This document shows, piece after piece, positions 42,329 to 50,582 of a stretch of 64,000 nucleotides of DNA (its first letter is position 1; every line of letters starts with the position of its first letter). The notes beneath the pieces are model-generated. The model ran no database searches. It saw only the letters and a program-made list of their open reading frames with translations, and had not been told where the DNA came from. The stretch is taken from positions 186,001-250,000 of the forward strand of contig NZ_BMVK01000001.1 in assembly GCF_014650675.1 (NCBI RefSeq), written 5' to 3'. A program made the translations under genes and the position numbers. Origin of the DNA: Streptomyces anulatus (GTDB lineage: Bacteria; Actinomycetota; Actinomycetes; Streptomycetales; Streptomycetaceae).

Positions 42329-43768
42329 CTACTTCGGGCTGTCGTCCTCACCGATGTGGTGGACGCGGACCAGGTTCGTGGAGCCCGCGACGCCGGGAGG
42401 GGAGCCGGCGGTGATGACCACGACGTCGCCCTTCTTGCAGCGGCCGATGCGCAGCAGCTCCTCGTCGACCTGGGCGACCATCGCGTCCGTGGAGTCGACG
42501 TGCGGGCCGAGGAAGGTCTCGACGCCCCACGTCAGGTTGAGCTGGGCGCGGGTGGCCTCGTCGGGGGTGAAGGCGAGGAGCGGGATGGGTGAGCGGTAGC
42601 GGGAGAGGCGCTTGACCGTGTCGCCGCTCTGGGTGAAGGCGACGAGGAACTTCGCGCCGAGGAAGTCGCCCATCTCGGCGGCGGCCCTCGCGACGGCGCC
42701 GCCCTGGGTGCGGGGCTTGTTGCGCTCGGTGAGGGGCGGGAGGCCCTTGGCGAGGAGGTCTTCCTCGGCGGCCTCGACGATGCGGGACATGGTGCGGACG
42801 GTCTCGATGGGGTACTTGCCGACGCTGGTCTCGCCGGAGAGCATCACCGCGTCGGTGCCGTCGATGATGGCGTTGGCGACGTCGGAGGCCTCGGCGCGGG
42901 TGGGGCGGGAGTTGTCGATCATCGAGTCGAGCATCTGGGTGGCGACGATGACCGGTTTGGCGTTGCGCCGGGCGAGCTTGATCGCGCGCTTCTGGACGAT
43001 CGGGACCTGCTCCAGGGGCATTTCGACGCCGAGGTCGCCGCGGGCGACCATGATGCCGTCGAAGGCGGCGACGATGTCGTCGATGTTGTCGACGGCCTGA
43101 GGCTTCTCGACCTTGGCGATGACGGGGAGGCGGCGGTTCTCCTCGTCCATGACGCGGTGGACGTCGTCGATGTCGCGTCCGGTGCGGACGAAGGACAGGG
43201 CGATGATGTCGGCGCCGGTGCGCAGGGCCCAGCGGAGGTCGTCGATGTCCTTTTCGGAGAGGGCGGGGACGGAGACGGCGACGCCGGGGAGGTTGAGCCC
43301 CTTGTTGTCGGAGACCATGCCGCCCTCGATGACGGTGGTGTGGACGCGGGGGCCTTCGACGCCGGTGACTTCGAGGGTGACGCGGCCGTCGTCGACGAGG
43401 ATGCGTTCGCCGGTGGTGACGTCGGCGGCGAGTCCGTCGTAGGTGGTGCCGCAGATGTCGCCGGTGCCCAGTCCTTCGAGGGGTTCGACGGTGATGGTGA
43501 AGGTGTCGCCGCGTTCAAGGAGTACGGGGCCCTCGCGGAAGCGTCCGAGGCGGATCTTCGGGCCTTGAAGGTCGGCGAGGATGCCGACGTTGCGGCCGGT
43601 TTCCTCGGATGCCTTGCGGACGTGGTGGTAGCGCTCTTCGTGTTCGGCGTAGCTGCCGTGGCTGAGATTGAAGCGGGCGATGTCCATTCCCGCTTCGACC
43701 AGGGCTTTGATCTGGTCGTATGTGTCGGTTGCGGGTCCCAGGGTACAAACGATTTTCGCTCGGCGCAT
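42329..43768 (-). CDS. pyk: Pyruvate kinase
   Basis: A 479-residue enzyme of lower glycolysis: phosphoenolpyruvate plus ADP to pyruvate plus ATP. Visible: MRRAKIVCTLGPATDT, FNLSHGSYAEHEER, LQGPKIRLGRF, VIAKVEKPQAVDNID with the catalytic lysine, VARGDLGVEMP, and VATQMLDSMI with the RPTRAEASDVANAI signature. The C-terminal allosteric domain is complete. Palindromes in its leader suggest regulation. Confidence 0.97.
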   Translation of the reverse strand: MRRAKIVCTLGPATDTYDQIKALVEAGMDIARFNLSHGSYAEHEERYHHVRKASEETGRNVGILADLQGPKIRLGRFREGPVLLERGDTFTITVEPLEGLGTGDICGTTYDGLAADVTTGERILVDDGRVTLEVTGVEGPRVHTTVIEGGMVSDNKGLNLPGVAVSVPALSEKDIDDLRWALRTGADIIALSFVRTGRDIDDVHRVMDEENRRLPVIAKVEKPQAVDNIDDIVAAFDGIMVARGDLGVEMPLEQVPIVQKRAIKLARRNAKPVIVATQMLDSMIDNSRPTRAEASDVANAIIDGTDAVMLSGETSVGKYPIETVRTMSRIVEAAEEDLLAKGLPPLTERNKPRTQGGAVARAAAEMGDFLGAKFLVAFTQSGDTVKRLSRYRSPIPLLAFTPDEATRAQLNLTWGVETFLGPHVDSTDAMVAQVDEELLRIGRCKKGDVVVITAGSPPGVAGSTNLVRVHHIGEDDSPK

Positions 43769-43785
43769 GGTTCGAGACTAAACCT

Positions 43786-43801
43786 TACCTACGGGTAGGT
43801 A
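43786..43801. promoter_or_regulatory. Palindrome in the pyk leader
   Basis: TACCTAC-GG-GTAGGTA, 18 nt upstream of the pyk start. Short perfect palindromes of this size are typical binding sites of dimeric repressors such as the TetR class. Regulator unknown. Confidence 0.45.
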
Positions 43802-43821
43802 TTTGGCTGCGAGTGACACCT

Positions 43822-43848
43822 CAACAACCTTCATATGAAGGGTTGTTG
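43822..43848. promoter_or_regulatory. Long imperfect palindrome upstream of pyk
   Basis: CAACAACC and GGTTGTTG around TTCATATGAA, with one extra base, in an unusually AT-rich stretch between the SIMPL gene and pyk. It may end SIMPL transcription or be an operator/promoter element of pyk. Confidence 0.45.
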
Positions 43849-43888
43849 ACAACTGTTTAACTGTGCAGCGGGGTGCTCTGATGAGCGT

Positions 43889-44611
43889 TTATCCGAGGTT
43901 CGGCGGAATGAGCGTGAAGGACGCTTCGACCTGGGCGTCGACGGTCTGGCGTACGGGTTCGAGGTCGACGGGTGCGGCGTCGACAGCGGATTCCGCGGCT
44001 CCTCCGTAGGACCTGGCCTGGGCGGAGAAGCCGACGGGAGCCATGTGGGGGCCGCCGTGGACACCGGTGTCGCTGAGTTCGAGGAGGGCGCCGAGTCGGG
44101 TGTCGAGGGCTTCGGCGTACTCGCGGGCGCGCTGGAGGGCCCCTTGGACGGCCTGGCGGCGGGCGGCCGCGTGGTGGGGGGATGCGGGGCGCAGTCCCCA
44201 CCAGGGGCCGTCGATGCGGGTGAGGTCGTGGTCGGCGAGGCGGGTGACGAGTTCGCCGAGGGCGGTGAAGTCGCCGAGTGTGACGGTGAGTTGGATGTTG
44301 CCGTGGTAGGCGCGGATGCGTTCGGCGCGGCCGTGGCGGGTGAGTTCGGGGTTGATGGTGAGGGTGCCGGTCTCCAGCTTCTCGATGGCGTCGCCGTAGG
44401 TCTTGATGAGGTCGAGGGTGGTGCTGTTGCGGTGGGTGAGGCCGTCGAGGGTGGTGCGGCGGTCGGTGCCCCGGGCGGTGAGGGTGACGGTGATGCGGGC
44501 GATTTCGGGGTCGACTTCGAGGTGGGCTTCGCCTCGGACGGTGACGTGGGGGGTGGTGGGGGTGCCGTAGGGGTGGTGGGGCGCGGGCGTGGGGGTGGGG
44601 GTTTCGGTCAT
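43889..44611 (-). CDS. SIMPL domain protein (DUF541)
   Basis: A 240-residue protein of the SIMPL/DUF541 family. HVTVRGEAHLEVDPEIARITVTL is the typical first strand pair, followed by EKLETGTLTINPEL and the LTRIDGPWWGLRP segment. Family members in Gram-negatives are periplasmic, but I see no signal peptide here, so it may be cytosolic. Oligomerising scaffolds are known in the family; role unknown. It is upstream of pyk on the same strand, with 120 nt between. Confidence 0.85.
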   Translation of the reverse strand: MTETPTPTPAPHHPYGTPTTPHVTVRGEAHLEVDPEIARITVTLTARGTDRRTTLDGLTHRNSTTLDLIKTYGDAIEKLETGTLTINPELTRHGRAERIRAYHGNIQLTVTLGDFTALGELVTRLADHDLTRIDGPWWGLRPASPHHAAARRQAVQGALQRAREYAEALDTRLGALLELSDTGVHGGPHMAPVGFSAQARSYGGAAESAVDAAPVDLEPVRQTVDAQVEASFTLIPPNLG

Positions 44612-44751
44612 GCGTTCACTGTGGCACGGGGGGGGGTGTGTCGTGGTGTGTGTCGCGTGGTCATCAGATCGAAACCTGCTTGGGGTGTTGTGCGTGGTGA
44701 CCCCTGGGCCAGAATCTACGCGCGTTGCCCTTCTGAACGAGGAGTGAAGAG

Positions 44752-46572
44752 ATGCCGTTGAACCGTAGGACGTTTCTGGGCCGTTCGGCTGCCGCCGGTG
44801 CGGGTGTGGCGATGGCGGGCGGTGCGGTCGTGGGCTCGGCCGGCGCCGCGGAGGCGAAGGGGCACGGTCACGGCCACGGGCGTCCGGCGAAGCGGTACTC
44901 GTTCACGGTGATGGGCACGACCGACCTGCACGGGAACGTCTTCAACTGGGACTACTTCACGGACAAGGAGTACGACGACTCCGCGCACAACGACGTCGGT
45001 CTGGCGAAGATCTCGACGCTGGTGGACCAGGTGCGCCGGGAGAAGGGCCGCCGGAACACGTTGCTGATCGACGCGGGTGACACGATCCAGGGCACGCAGT
45101 TGTCGTACTACTACGCGAAGGTCGATCCGATCACGGCGCGGCGTGGTCCGGTGCATCCGATGGCGCAGGCGATGAACGCGATCGGTTACGATGCGGCGGC
45201 GCTCGGGAACCACGAGTTCAATTACGGCATTCCGGTGCTGCGGAAATTCGAGGAGCAGTGCGACTTCCCGTTGCTCGGGGCGAATGCGCTGGATGCGAAG
45301 ACGTTGCGGCCGGCGTTCGCCCCGTATGTCATCAAGCGGATGCGCACGCCGTACGGGCGTGATGTGCGGGTGGCGGTGCTGGGGCTGACGAATCCGGGTA
45401 TCGCGATCTGGGACAAGGCGAACGTGGGCGGGAAGATGGTGTTCCCGGGCCTGGAGGAGCAGGCGGCGAAGTGGGTGCCGAAGCTGCGGTCCATGGGTGC
45501 GGACGTGGTGCTGGTCTCGGCGCACTCGGGTTCGTCGGGGACATCGTCGTGGGGTGATCAGTTGCCGTACGTGGAGAACGCGGCGGCGCTGGTCGCGGAG
45601 CAGGTGCCGGGGATCGACGCGATTCTGGTGGGGCACGCGCATGTGGAGATCGCCGAGCACTTCGTGACGAACAAGGAGACCGGGAAGCGGGTCGTGCTCT
45701 CGGAGCCGGCGAAGTGGGGTCAGCGGCTGACGCTGTTCGACTTCGATCTGGTGTGGGAGAAGGGCCGCTGGTCGGTGGAGAAGGCCGGTTCGCGGGTGCT
45801 GAACTCCAACACGGTGCCGGAGGACCGGAAGGTGACGTCGCTGCTGCGGTCGGAGCACCGCAAGGTGGTGGAGTACGTCAACCAGGTCATCGGTACGTCG
45901 GTGGTGGCGATGTCGACGGCGGACGCGCCGTGGAAGGACGAGCCGATCATCGACCTGATCAACCAGGTGCAGGCGGAGACGGTGAAGGCGGCGCTGGCGG
46001 GTGGGGAGTACGCGGCGTTGCCCGTGTTGTCGCAGGCTTCGTGCTTCTCGCGTACGGCGGGGATTCCGGCCGGTGAGGTGACGATCAAGGATGCGGCGGG
46101 GCTGTACCCGTTCGAGAACACGCTGGAGGCACGGCTGCTCACGGGGGCGCAGCTGAAGGAGTACCTGGAGTATTCGGCGCGGTACTTCGTCCGGACGGCT
46201 GCGGGTGGTCCGGTGGACACGGCGAAGTTGACGAATGCGGACGGGATTCCGGACTACAACTACGACGCGGTGTCGGGGGTGACGTACGACATCGACATCG
46301 CGCAGCCGGTGGGTTCGCGGATCGTCGGGTTGTCCTTCGAGGGGAAGGCGATCGATCCGGCGGCGCGGTTCGTGTTCGCGGTGAACAACTACCGGGCGAG
46401 TGGTGGGGGGAACTTCCCGCACGTGCCGGGTGCGCAGCAGTTGTGGGCGGATTCGGACGAGATCCGGAACACGATCATCGGGTGGGTGCGGGAGAAGGGG
46501 TCGGTGGACCCGGCCGTGTTCGCTTCGGTCGGGTGGCGGCTGACGCGTGACGGGGCGCCGGTGTTCCCGTAG
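44752..46572 (+). CDS. Tat-exported 5'-nucleotidase / metallophosphatase
   Basis: A 606-residue exported enzyme. NRRTFLGRSAAAG is a twin-arginine signal, with a predicted cleavage after SAGAAEA. The metallophosphoesterase domain shows GTTDLHGNVF, LIDAGDTIQG, ALGNHEFNYG and GHAHVEI, which bind two metals, and a C-terminal nucleotidase domain with KDAAGLYPFENTLEARLLTG and FVFAVNNYRASGGGNFP. It hydrolyses nucleoside monophosphates or 2',3'-cyclic phosphates outside the cell and so salvages phosphate and nucleosides. GAGGAG ribosome-binding site. Confidence 0.93.
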   Translation: MPLNRRTFLGRSAAAGAGVAMAGGAVVGSAGAAEAKGHGHGHGRPAKRYSFTVMGTTDLHGNVFNWDYFTDKEYDDSAHNDVGLAKISTLVDQVRREKGRRNTLLIDAGDTIQGTQLSYYYAKVDPITARRGPVHPMAQAMNAIGYDAAALGNHEFNYGIPVLRKFEEQCDFPLLGANALDAKTLRPAFAPYVIKRMRTPYGRDVRVAVLGLTNPGIAIWDKANVGGKMVFPGLEEQAAKWVPKLRSMGADVVLVSAHSGSSGTSSWGDQLPYVENAAALVAEQVPGIDAILVGHAHVEIAEHFVTNKETGKRVVLSEPAKWGQRLTLFDFDLVWEKGRWSVEKAGSRVLNSNTVPEDRKVTSLLRSEHRKVVEYVNQVIGTSVVAMSTADAPWKDEPIIDLINQVQAETVKAALAGGEYAALPVLSQASCFSRTAGIPAGEVTIKDAAGLYPFENTLEARLLTGAQLKEYLEYSARYFVRTAAGGPVDTAKLTNADGIPDYNYDAVSGVTYDIDIAQPVGSRIVGLSFEGKAIDPAARFVFAVNNYRASGGGNFPHVPGAQQLWADSDEIRNTIIGWVREKGSVDPAVFASVGWRLTRDGAPVFP

Positions 46573-46597
46573 CACTGTGTGAGGTGTGTTGTCCGTT

Positions 46598-46632
46598 CGG
46601 CCCGGGTCTCCTTCGGTGGGGGGCCCGGGCCG
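46598..46632. terminator. Terminator between nucleotidase and siderophore genes
   Basis: CGGCCCGGG / CCCGGGCCG arms with inner CTCC/GGGG pairs, between two convergent genes. Confidence 0.75.
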
Positions 46633-46646
46633 TTCGTCGTGCGGAG

Positions 46647-48074
46647 CTATACGGATTGGGTCAGGGGGACGAGGGCGGGTCCCTGGGCGGGGATTCTCGG
46701 GGGGTGGGGGGCGAGGCCGAAGGTGGTGAAGGCGGTGCGGTCGGGGAGGGGGTAGGGGTTGGCGCGGGTGAGGTTGTTGAGGATGGTGGCGCTGCGCCAG
46801 GCGGCGAGTCCGAGGTCGGGGGCGCCGACTCCGTGGGTGTGGCGTTCGGCGTTCTGTACGTAGACGTGTCCGGTGACGGCGGGGTCGAGGACGAGGCGGT
46901 ACTGGTCGTCGATGCGGGGGCGGTGGGAGGCGTCGCGGCTGAGGTAGGGGCCGAGACTGCCGAGGACGGCGTCGAGGGGGCGTTCGCGGTAGCCGGTGGC
47001 GAGGATGACGGCGTCGGTGGTGAGGCGGGAGCGGGTGCCTTGCTGGGTGTGTTCGAGGTGGAGTTCGACGCGGGTGTTGGCGACGCGTCCGGCGGTGCGG
47101 ACGTGCACGCCGGGGGTGAGGGTGGCGTCGGGCCAGCCGCCGTGGAGGGTGCGGCGGTAGAGCTCGTCGTGGATGGCGTTGATGGTGTCGGCGTCGATGC
47201 CCTTGTGGAGCTGCCACTGGCGGGGGACGAGTTCGTCGCGGGCGGATTCGGGGAGGGCGTGGAAGTAGCGGCTGTAGTCGGGGGTGAAGTGTTCGAGGCC
47301 GAGTTTGGAGTACTCCATGGGGGCGAAGGCCTGGGTGCGGGCGAGCCAGTGGATCTTCTCGGCGCCTTCGGGGCGGGCGCGCAGGAGGTCGAGGAAGATC
47401 TCGGCGCCGGACTGTCCTGATCCGATGACGGTGATGTGTTCGGCTGCGAGGAGCCGCTCGCGGTGGCGGAGGTAGTCGGCGGAGTGGAGTACGGGGACGG
47501 TCTCGGCTTCGGCGAGGGGTTTGAGGGGTTCGGGGACGAAGGGTTCGGTGCCGATGCCGAGGGCGATGTGGCGGGCGTAGGCGCGGCCGAGGGCTTCGGC
47601 TTCGCCGTCGCGGTCGAGTTGGGTGAAGTCGACCTCGAAGAGGGCGCGGTCGGTGTTCCAGCGGACGGCGTCGACCTGGTGGCCGAAGTGGAGGCCGGGG
47701 AGTTGTTCGCTGACCCAGCGGCAGTAGGCGTCGTATTCGGCTCGTTGGATGTGGAAGCGCTCGGCGAAGTAGAAGGGGAAGAGCCGGTCGCGGGTGCGGA
47801 GGTAGTTGAGGAAGCTCCAGGGGCTGGCGGGGTCGGCGAGGGTGACGAGGTCGGCGAGGAAGGGGACTTGGAGGCTGGCGCCGTCGAGGAGGAGGCCGGG
47901 GTGCCAGTGGAAGGCGGGGCGTTGTTCGTAGAAGGTCGCGGCGAGGGGGCGGGGGTCGTCGGTGCTCGCGGGGATGTTGTGGGCGAGTGCGGCGAGGGAG
48001 AGGTTGAAGGGGCCGATGCCGATGCCGACGAGGTCGTGTGGCTGGTCGGGTGCGGGGGCGGGCCGGGCGGTCAT
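46647..48074 (-). CDS. Lysine/cadaverine N6-hydroxylase, DesB/IucD-like
   Basis: A 475-residue FAD- and NADPH-dependent N-hydroxylating monooxygenase. FAD site GIGIGPFNLSLAALA, NADPH site VIGSGQSGAEIF, ATGY motif ILATGYRERPLD, and the substrate-side LASFLDLVTLA-like FLADLVTLADPASPWSF. DesB hydroxylates cadaverine in desferrioxamine synthesis. It overlaps the decarboxylase gene upstream by 4 bases (ATGA), so lysine decarboxylation and N-hydroxylation are coupled. No acyltransferase (DesC) or NIS synthetase (DesD) gene follows. Whether it serves desferrioxamine or another hydroxamate is unknown. Confidence 0.9.
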   Translation of the reverse strand: MTARPAPAPDQPHDLVGIGIGPFNLSLAALAHNIPASTDDPRPLAATFYEQRPAFHWHPGLLLDGASLQVPFLADLVTLADPASPWSFLNYLRTRDRLFPFYFAERFHIQRAEYDAYCRWVSEQLPGLHFGHQVDAVRWNTDRALFEVDFTQLDRDGEAEALGRAYARHIALGIGTEPFVPEPLKPLAEAETVPVLHSADYLRHRERLLAAEHITVIGSGQSGAEIFLDLLRARPEGAEKIHWLARTQAFAPMEYSKLGLEHFTPDYSRYFHALPESARDELVPRQWQLHKGIDADTINAIHDELYRRTLHGGWPDATLTPGVHVRTAGRVANTRVELHLEHTQQGTRSRLTTDAVILATGYRERPLDAVLGSLGPYLSRDASHRPRIDDQYRLVLDPAVTGHVYVQNAERHTHGVGAPDLGLAAWRSATILNNLTRANPYPLPDRTAFTTFGLAPHPPRIPAQGPALVPLTQSV

Positions 48075-49534
48075 CGCGGGGTGTCGCTTTCCGTGGGGTG
48101 AGGGGTGGGGTGGGTCGCGGTGGGGTGGGTCGCGGTGGGGGTGACGGGCGGGTGGGTGAGGAGGTCGGTGGTGGTGTCGGTGATGAGGTCCAGGAGTGCT
48201 TGGAGGTCCTGGGGGGTGGTGTGGGGGTTGAGGAGGGTCGCCTTGAGCCAGAGGCGGCCTTCGGCGTGGGCGCGGCCGAGGACGGCGTGGCCGCGTTGGA
48301 GGAGGGTGCGGCGGACGGTGGCGACGGTGTGGTCGTCGGCGCCGGCGGGGCGGAGGAGGACGGTGCTGATGGTGGGGCGGTCGTAGAGGTCGAGGGCGGG
48401 GTTCTTGGTGACGAGGTCGGCGAGGTGGTGGGCGGTGGCGAGGGTGCGGTCGATGAGGTCGGCGAGTCCGGTGCGGCCGAGTGCCTGGAGGGTGACGGCG
48501 ATCTTGAGGGCGTCGGGGCGGCGGGTGGTGCGGAGGGAGCGGCCGAGGAGGTCGGGGAGTCCGGCTTCGGTGTCGTCGTCGGCGTTGAGGTAGGGGGCGT
48601 GGTGGTGGAGGGGGGTGAGGTGGTGGCGTTCGGGTACGGCGAGGAGGCCGGCGGAGGCGGGCTGCCAGCCGAGTTTGTGCAGGTCGAGGGTGACGCTGTG
48701 GGCGCGGTCGAGGCCGTGGAGGAGGGTGCGGTGGGTGGGGCTGAAGAGGAGGGGCCCGCCGTAGGCGGCGTCGATGTGGAGTTCGGCGCCGTGGGCGGCG
48801 CAGAGGTCGGCGATGGCGTCGAGGGGGTCGATCTCGCCGGTGTCGGTGGTGCCGGCGGTGGCGACGACGAGGAGGGGGCGGTGGAGTTCGGTGAGGGCTT
48901 CGTCGAGGGCGGCGAGGTCGAGGGTGCCGGTGGGGGCGGGGACGGCGACGGGTTCGGGGAGGCCGAGGAGCCAGGCGGCGCGGGCGACGCTGTGGTGGGC
49001 GTTGGCGCCGCAGATGGTCTGTACGGGGCCGTGGCGTTCGCGGGCGAGGAGGAGGGCGAGTTGGTTGGCCTCGGTGCCGCCGGTGGTGATGACGGCGTCG
49101 GGTGAGGGGGTGTGGGGGTAGATCTCGGCGGCGAGTGCGGTGGTGAGGTCGGCTTCGAGGGCGGAGGCGGCGGGGGCCTGGTCCCAGGAGTCCATGGAGG
49201 GGTTGAGGGCGCTGGCGGCGAGGTCGGCGGCGGCGGCCAGGGCGAGGGGCGGGGTGTGGAGGTGGGCTGCGCAGTGGGGGTGGGCGGGGTCCGCGGCGCC
49301 TGCGGCGAGGGCGGTGACGAGGTTGCGCAGGGCGTGGTGGGGGCCGGTGCCGTGGTCGGGGATGAGGGGGTGGGTGGCGGTGCGGGTGCGGGGGGTGACG
49401 GTGTCGGGTCCGCCGGCGGGGAGGGGGCCGCCGCGGAGGGTCGCGCCGTCGTGGAGTGCGGTGAGGACGGTGTCGATGAGGGGGCGCAGTGCGGCGGGGC
49501 CTGCGAGGCCTCCGGCGAGGGGCGGGGTGGGCAT
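48071..49534 (-). CDS. PLP-dependent lysine decarboxylase, DesA-like
   Basis: A 487-residue group II amino-acid decarboxylase. NPSMDSWDQAPAASALE is typical of the DesA/L-2,4-diaminobutyrate decarboxylase family; FTTGGTEANQLAL-like ITTGGTEANQLALLLAR grips PLP phosphate; the PLP lysine is in TLDLHKLGWQP. It converts lysine to cadaverine for siderophore assembly. The C-terminus is a repetitive Thr/His/Pro tail. AAGGA ribosome-binding site 11 nt before the ATG. Confidence 0.88.
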   Translation of the reverse strand: MPTPPLAGGLAGPAALRPLIDTVLTALHDGATLRGGPLPAGGPDTVTPRTRTATHPLIPDHGTGPHHALRNLVTALAAGAADPAHPHCAAHLHTPPLALAAAADLAASALNPSMDSWDQAPAASALEADLTTALAAEIYPHTPSPDAVITTGGTEANQLALLLARERHGPVQTICGANAHHSVARAAWLLGLPEPVAVPAPTGTLDLAALDEALTELHRPLLVVATAGTTDTGEIDPLDAIADLCAAHGAELHIDAAYGGPLLFSPTHRTLLHGLDRAHSVTLDLHKLGWQPASAGLLAVPERHHLTPLHHHAPYLNADDDTEAGLPDLLGRSLRTTRRPDALKIAVTLQALGRTGLADLIDRTLATAHHLADLVTKNPALDLYDRPTISTVLLRPAGADDHTVATVRRTLLQRGHAVLGRAHAEGRLWLKATLLNPHTTPQDLQALLDLITDTTTDLLTHPPVTPTATHPTATHPTPHPTESDTPR

Positions 49535-49951
49535 GGGTGGGGTGGTCCTTCGGGTGCGCGGGGGTGGGCGTGCCAGCTTGTCCCGGGTTTCGGGTGGCGC
49601 GGCCGAAGAGCCCAACGATCTGAACTCGAAAGGGGTACTGCTGGTCCGTGTGGCCCGGTCGGGGAGGGGCGGGGTGGTAGAGGCGTTCGGTTGTGGGATG
49701 GGTGTGCGTGTCCGCGGGGGCCGGGGCGCGCACCCGGGGCCGAGCGGACGGGGTGGCCGGGCCGGGACTGCCTGAGCAGACCCGCCTACCCTTACTCAAT
49801 GAGTGAATTGCGAATTTCTGCAATTCACTACATGCTGTATGGGCCGTTCCGCAGCCGTCCGCGGGCCACGGCCCCCGCGCGGCACTCCGGCCCGCGGCGG
49901 TGACGTACCGCCGAGGAGAGGTGCCGCCGTGCCGGTCCCCCTGCCCGTCCG
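49535..49951. other. Divergent promoter region, siderophore pair / ATP-binding protein
   Basis: 417 nt without a gene. I looked for an iron-box (TTAGGTTAGGCTAACCTAA type) and did not find one. The right half carries the inverted repeat listed separately. Confidence 0.5.
49802..49829. promoter_or_regulatory. Perfect 10-bp inverted repeat (operator candidate)
   Basis: AGTGAATTGC, 8-nt spacer GAATTTCT, GCAATTCACT. It is markedly AT-rich for this genome, with a second small repeat (ACTCA-A-TGAGT) just upstream. Located 122 nt before the ATP-binding protein gene. Confidence 0.6.
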
Positions 49952-50392
49952 ATGATCACGCCACCGGACACGTTGCCGTACCGGCATGTACTGACGCTGC
50001 CCGCGATGGGTTCGGCCGTACGCATCGCCCGGGAGACCGCCGAACAGGTGCTGACGGAGTGGGGGGTGGGGCCGCGGGTTCCGTGCCGGGATCCGGCGCT
50101 GCTGATCCTCAGTGAGCTGGTGGCCAACAGCGTGCGGCACGCGGCGGCGCTCTCGCCCAACGTGACGGTGGCGTTCGCGGGCGGTCCCGACACGTTCGCG
50201 TTCGGCGTGCACGACCGACATCCGTACCGGCCTGCCCTGTTCGCCTCCGCCGGGACGGCTCCCGGGCGGGGTCTCGCCACCGTGATGGAGCTGACCCATG
50301 GTCTGGGCGGCAGCGCGGTGGTGCGTGGCGATGCCGACGAGGGCGGCAAGAGCATCTGGATCACGCTTCCGCTGCGGCGGAGCGGACGGTGA
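49952..50392 (+). CDS. RsbW-like ATP-binding (anti-sigma-factor kinase-type) protein
   Basis: A 146-residue GHKL ATPase domain. N box LSELVANSVRHAA, G1 FGVHDRHP and G2 PGRGLATVMELTHGLG are clear. Stand-alone domains of this kind, abundant in Streptomyces, act as serine kinases or anti-sigma regulators by binding small partners; no anti-anti-sigma factor, sigma factor or DUF397/XRE partner is adjacent. A 15-bp hairpin follows. Confidence 0.88.
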   Translation: MITPPDTLPYRHVLTLPAMGSAVRIARETAEQVLTEWGVGPRVPCRDPALLILSELVANSVRHAAALSPNVTVAFAGGPDTFAFGVHDRHPYRPALFASAGTAPGRGLATVMELTHGLGGSAVVRGDADEGGKSIWITLPLRRSGR

Positions 50393-50478
50393 CTCCGTGA
50401 CGACGGTCAAGAGGTGAAGGTCAAGGGGCTCGCGCTGAGGAGCGGGTTCCTGAAGAAGGCCTGACCCGGCCGGTCCCC

Positions 50479-50517
50479 GGGTTCATCCTCGCGGCGCGAA
50501 GGCGCGAGGATGAACCC
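50479..50517 (+). terminator. Terminator after the ATP-binding protein gene
   Basis: 15-bp perfect stem GGGTTCATCCTCGCG with a 9-nt loop. Confidence 0.75.
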
Positions 50518-50582
50518 ATGGAGAAGAGTTCTGGTCAGGTGTGGTGCGGCGGGTTCCCGGCGTGCGGAACGGGGCCGCGCCG

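Noticed and set aside
49535..49800. Iron box for the siderophore genes
   Set aside because: No sequence close to TTAGGTTAGGCTAACCTAA was found by eye.
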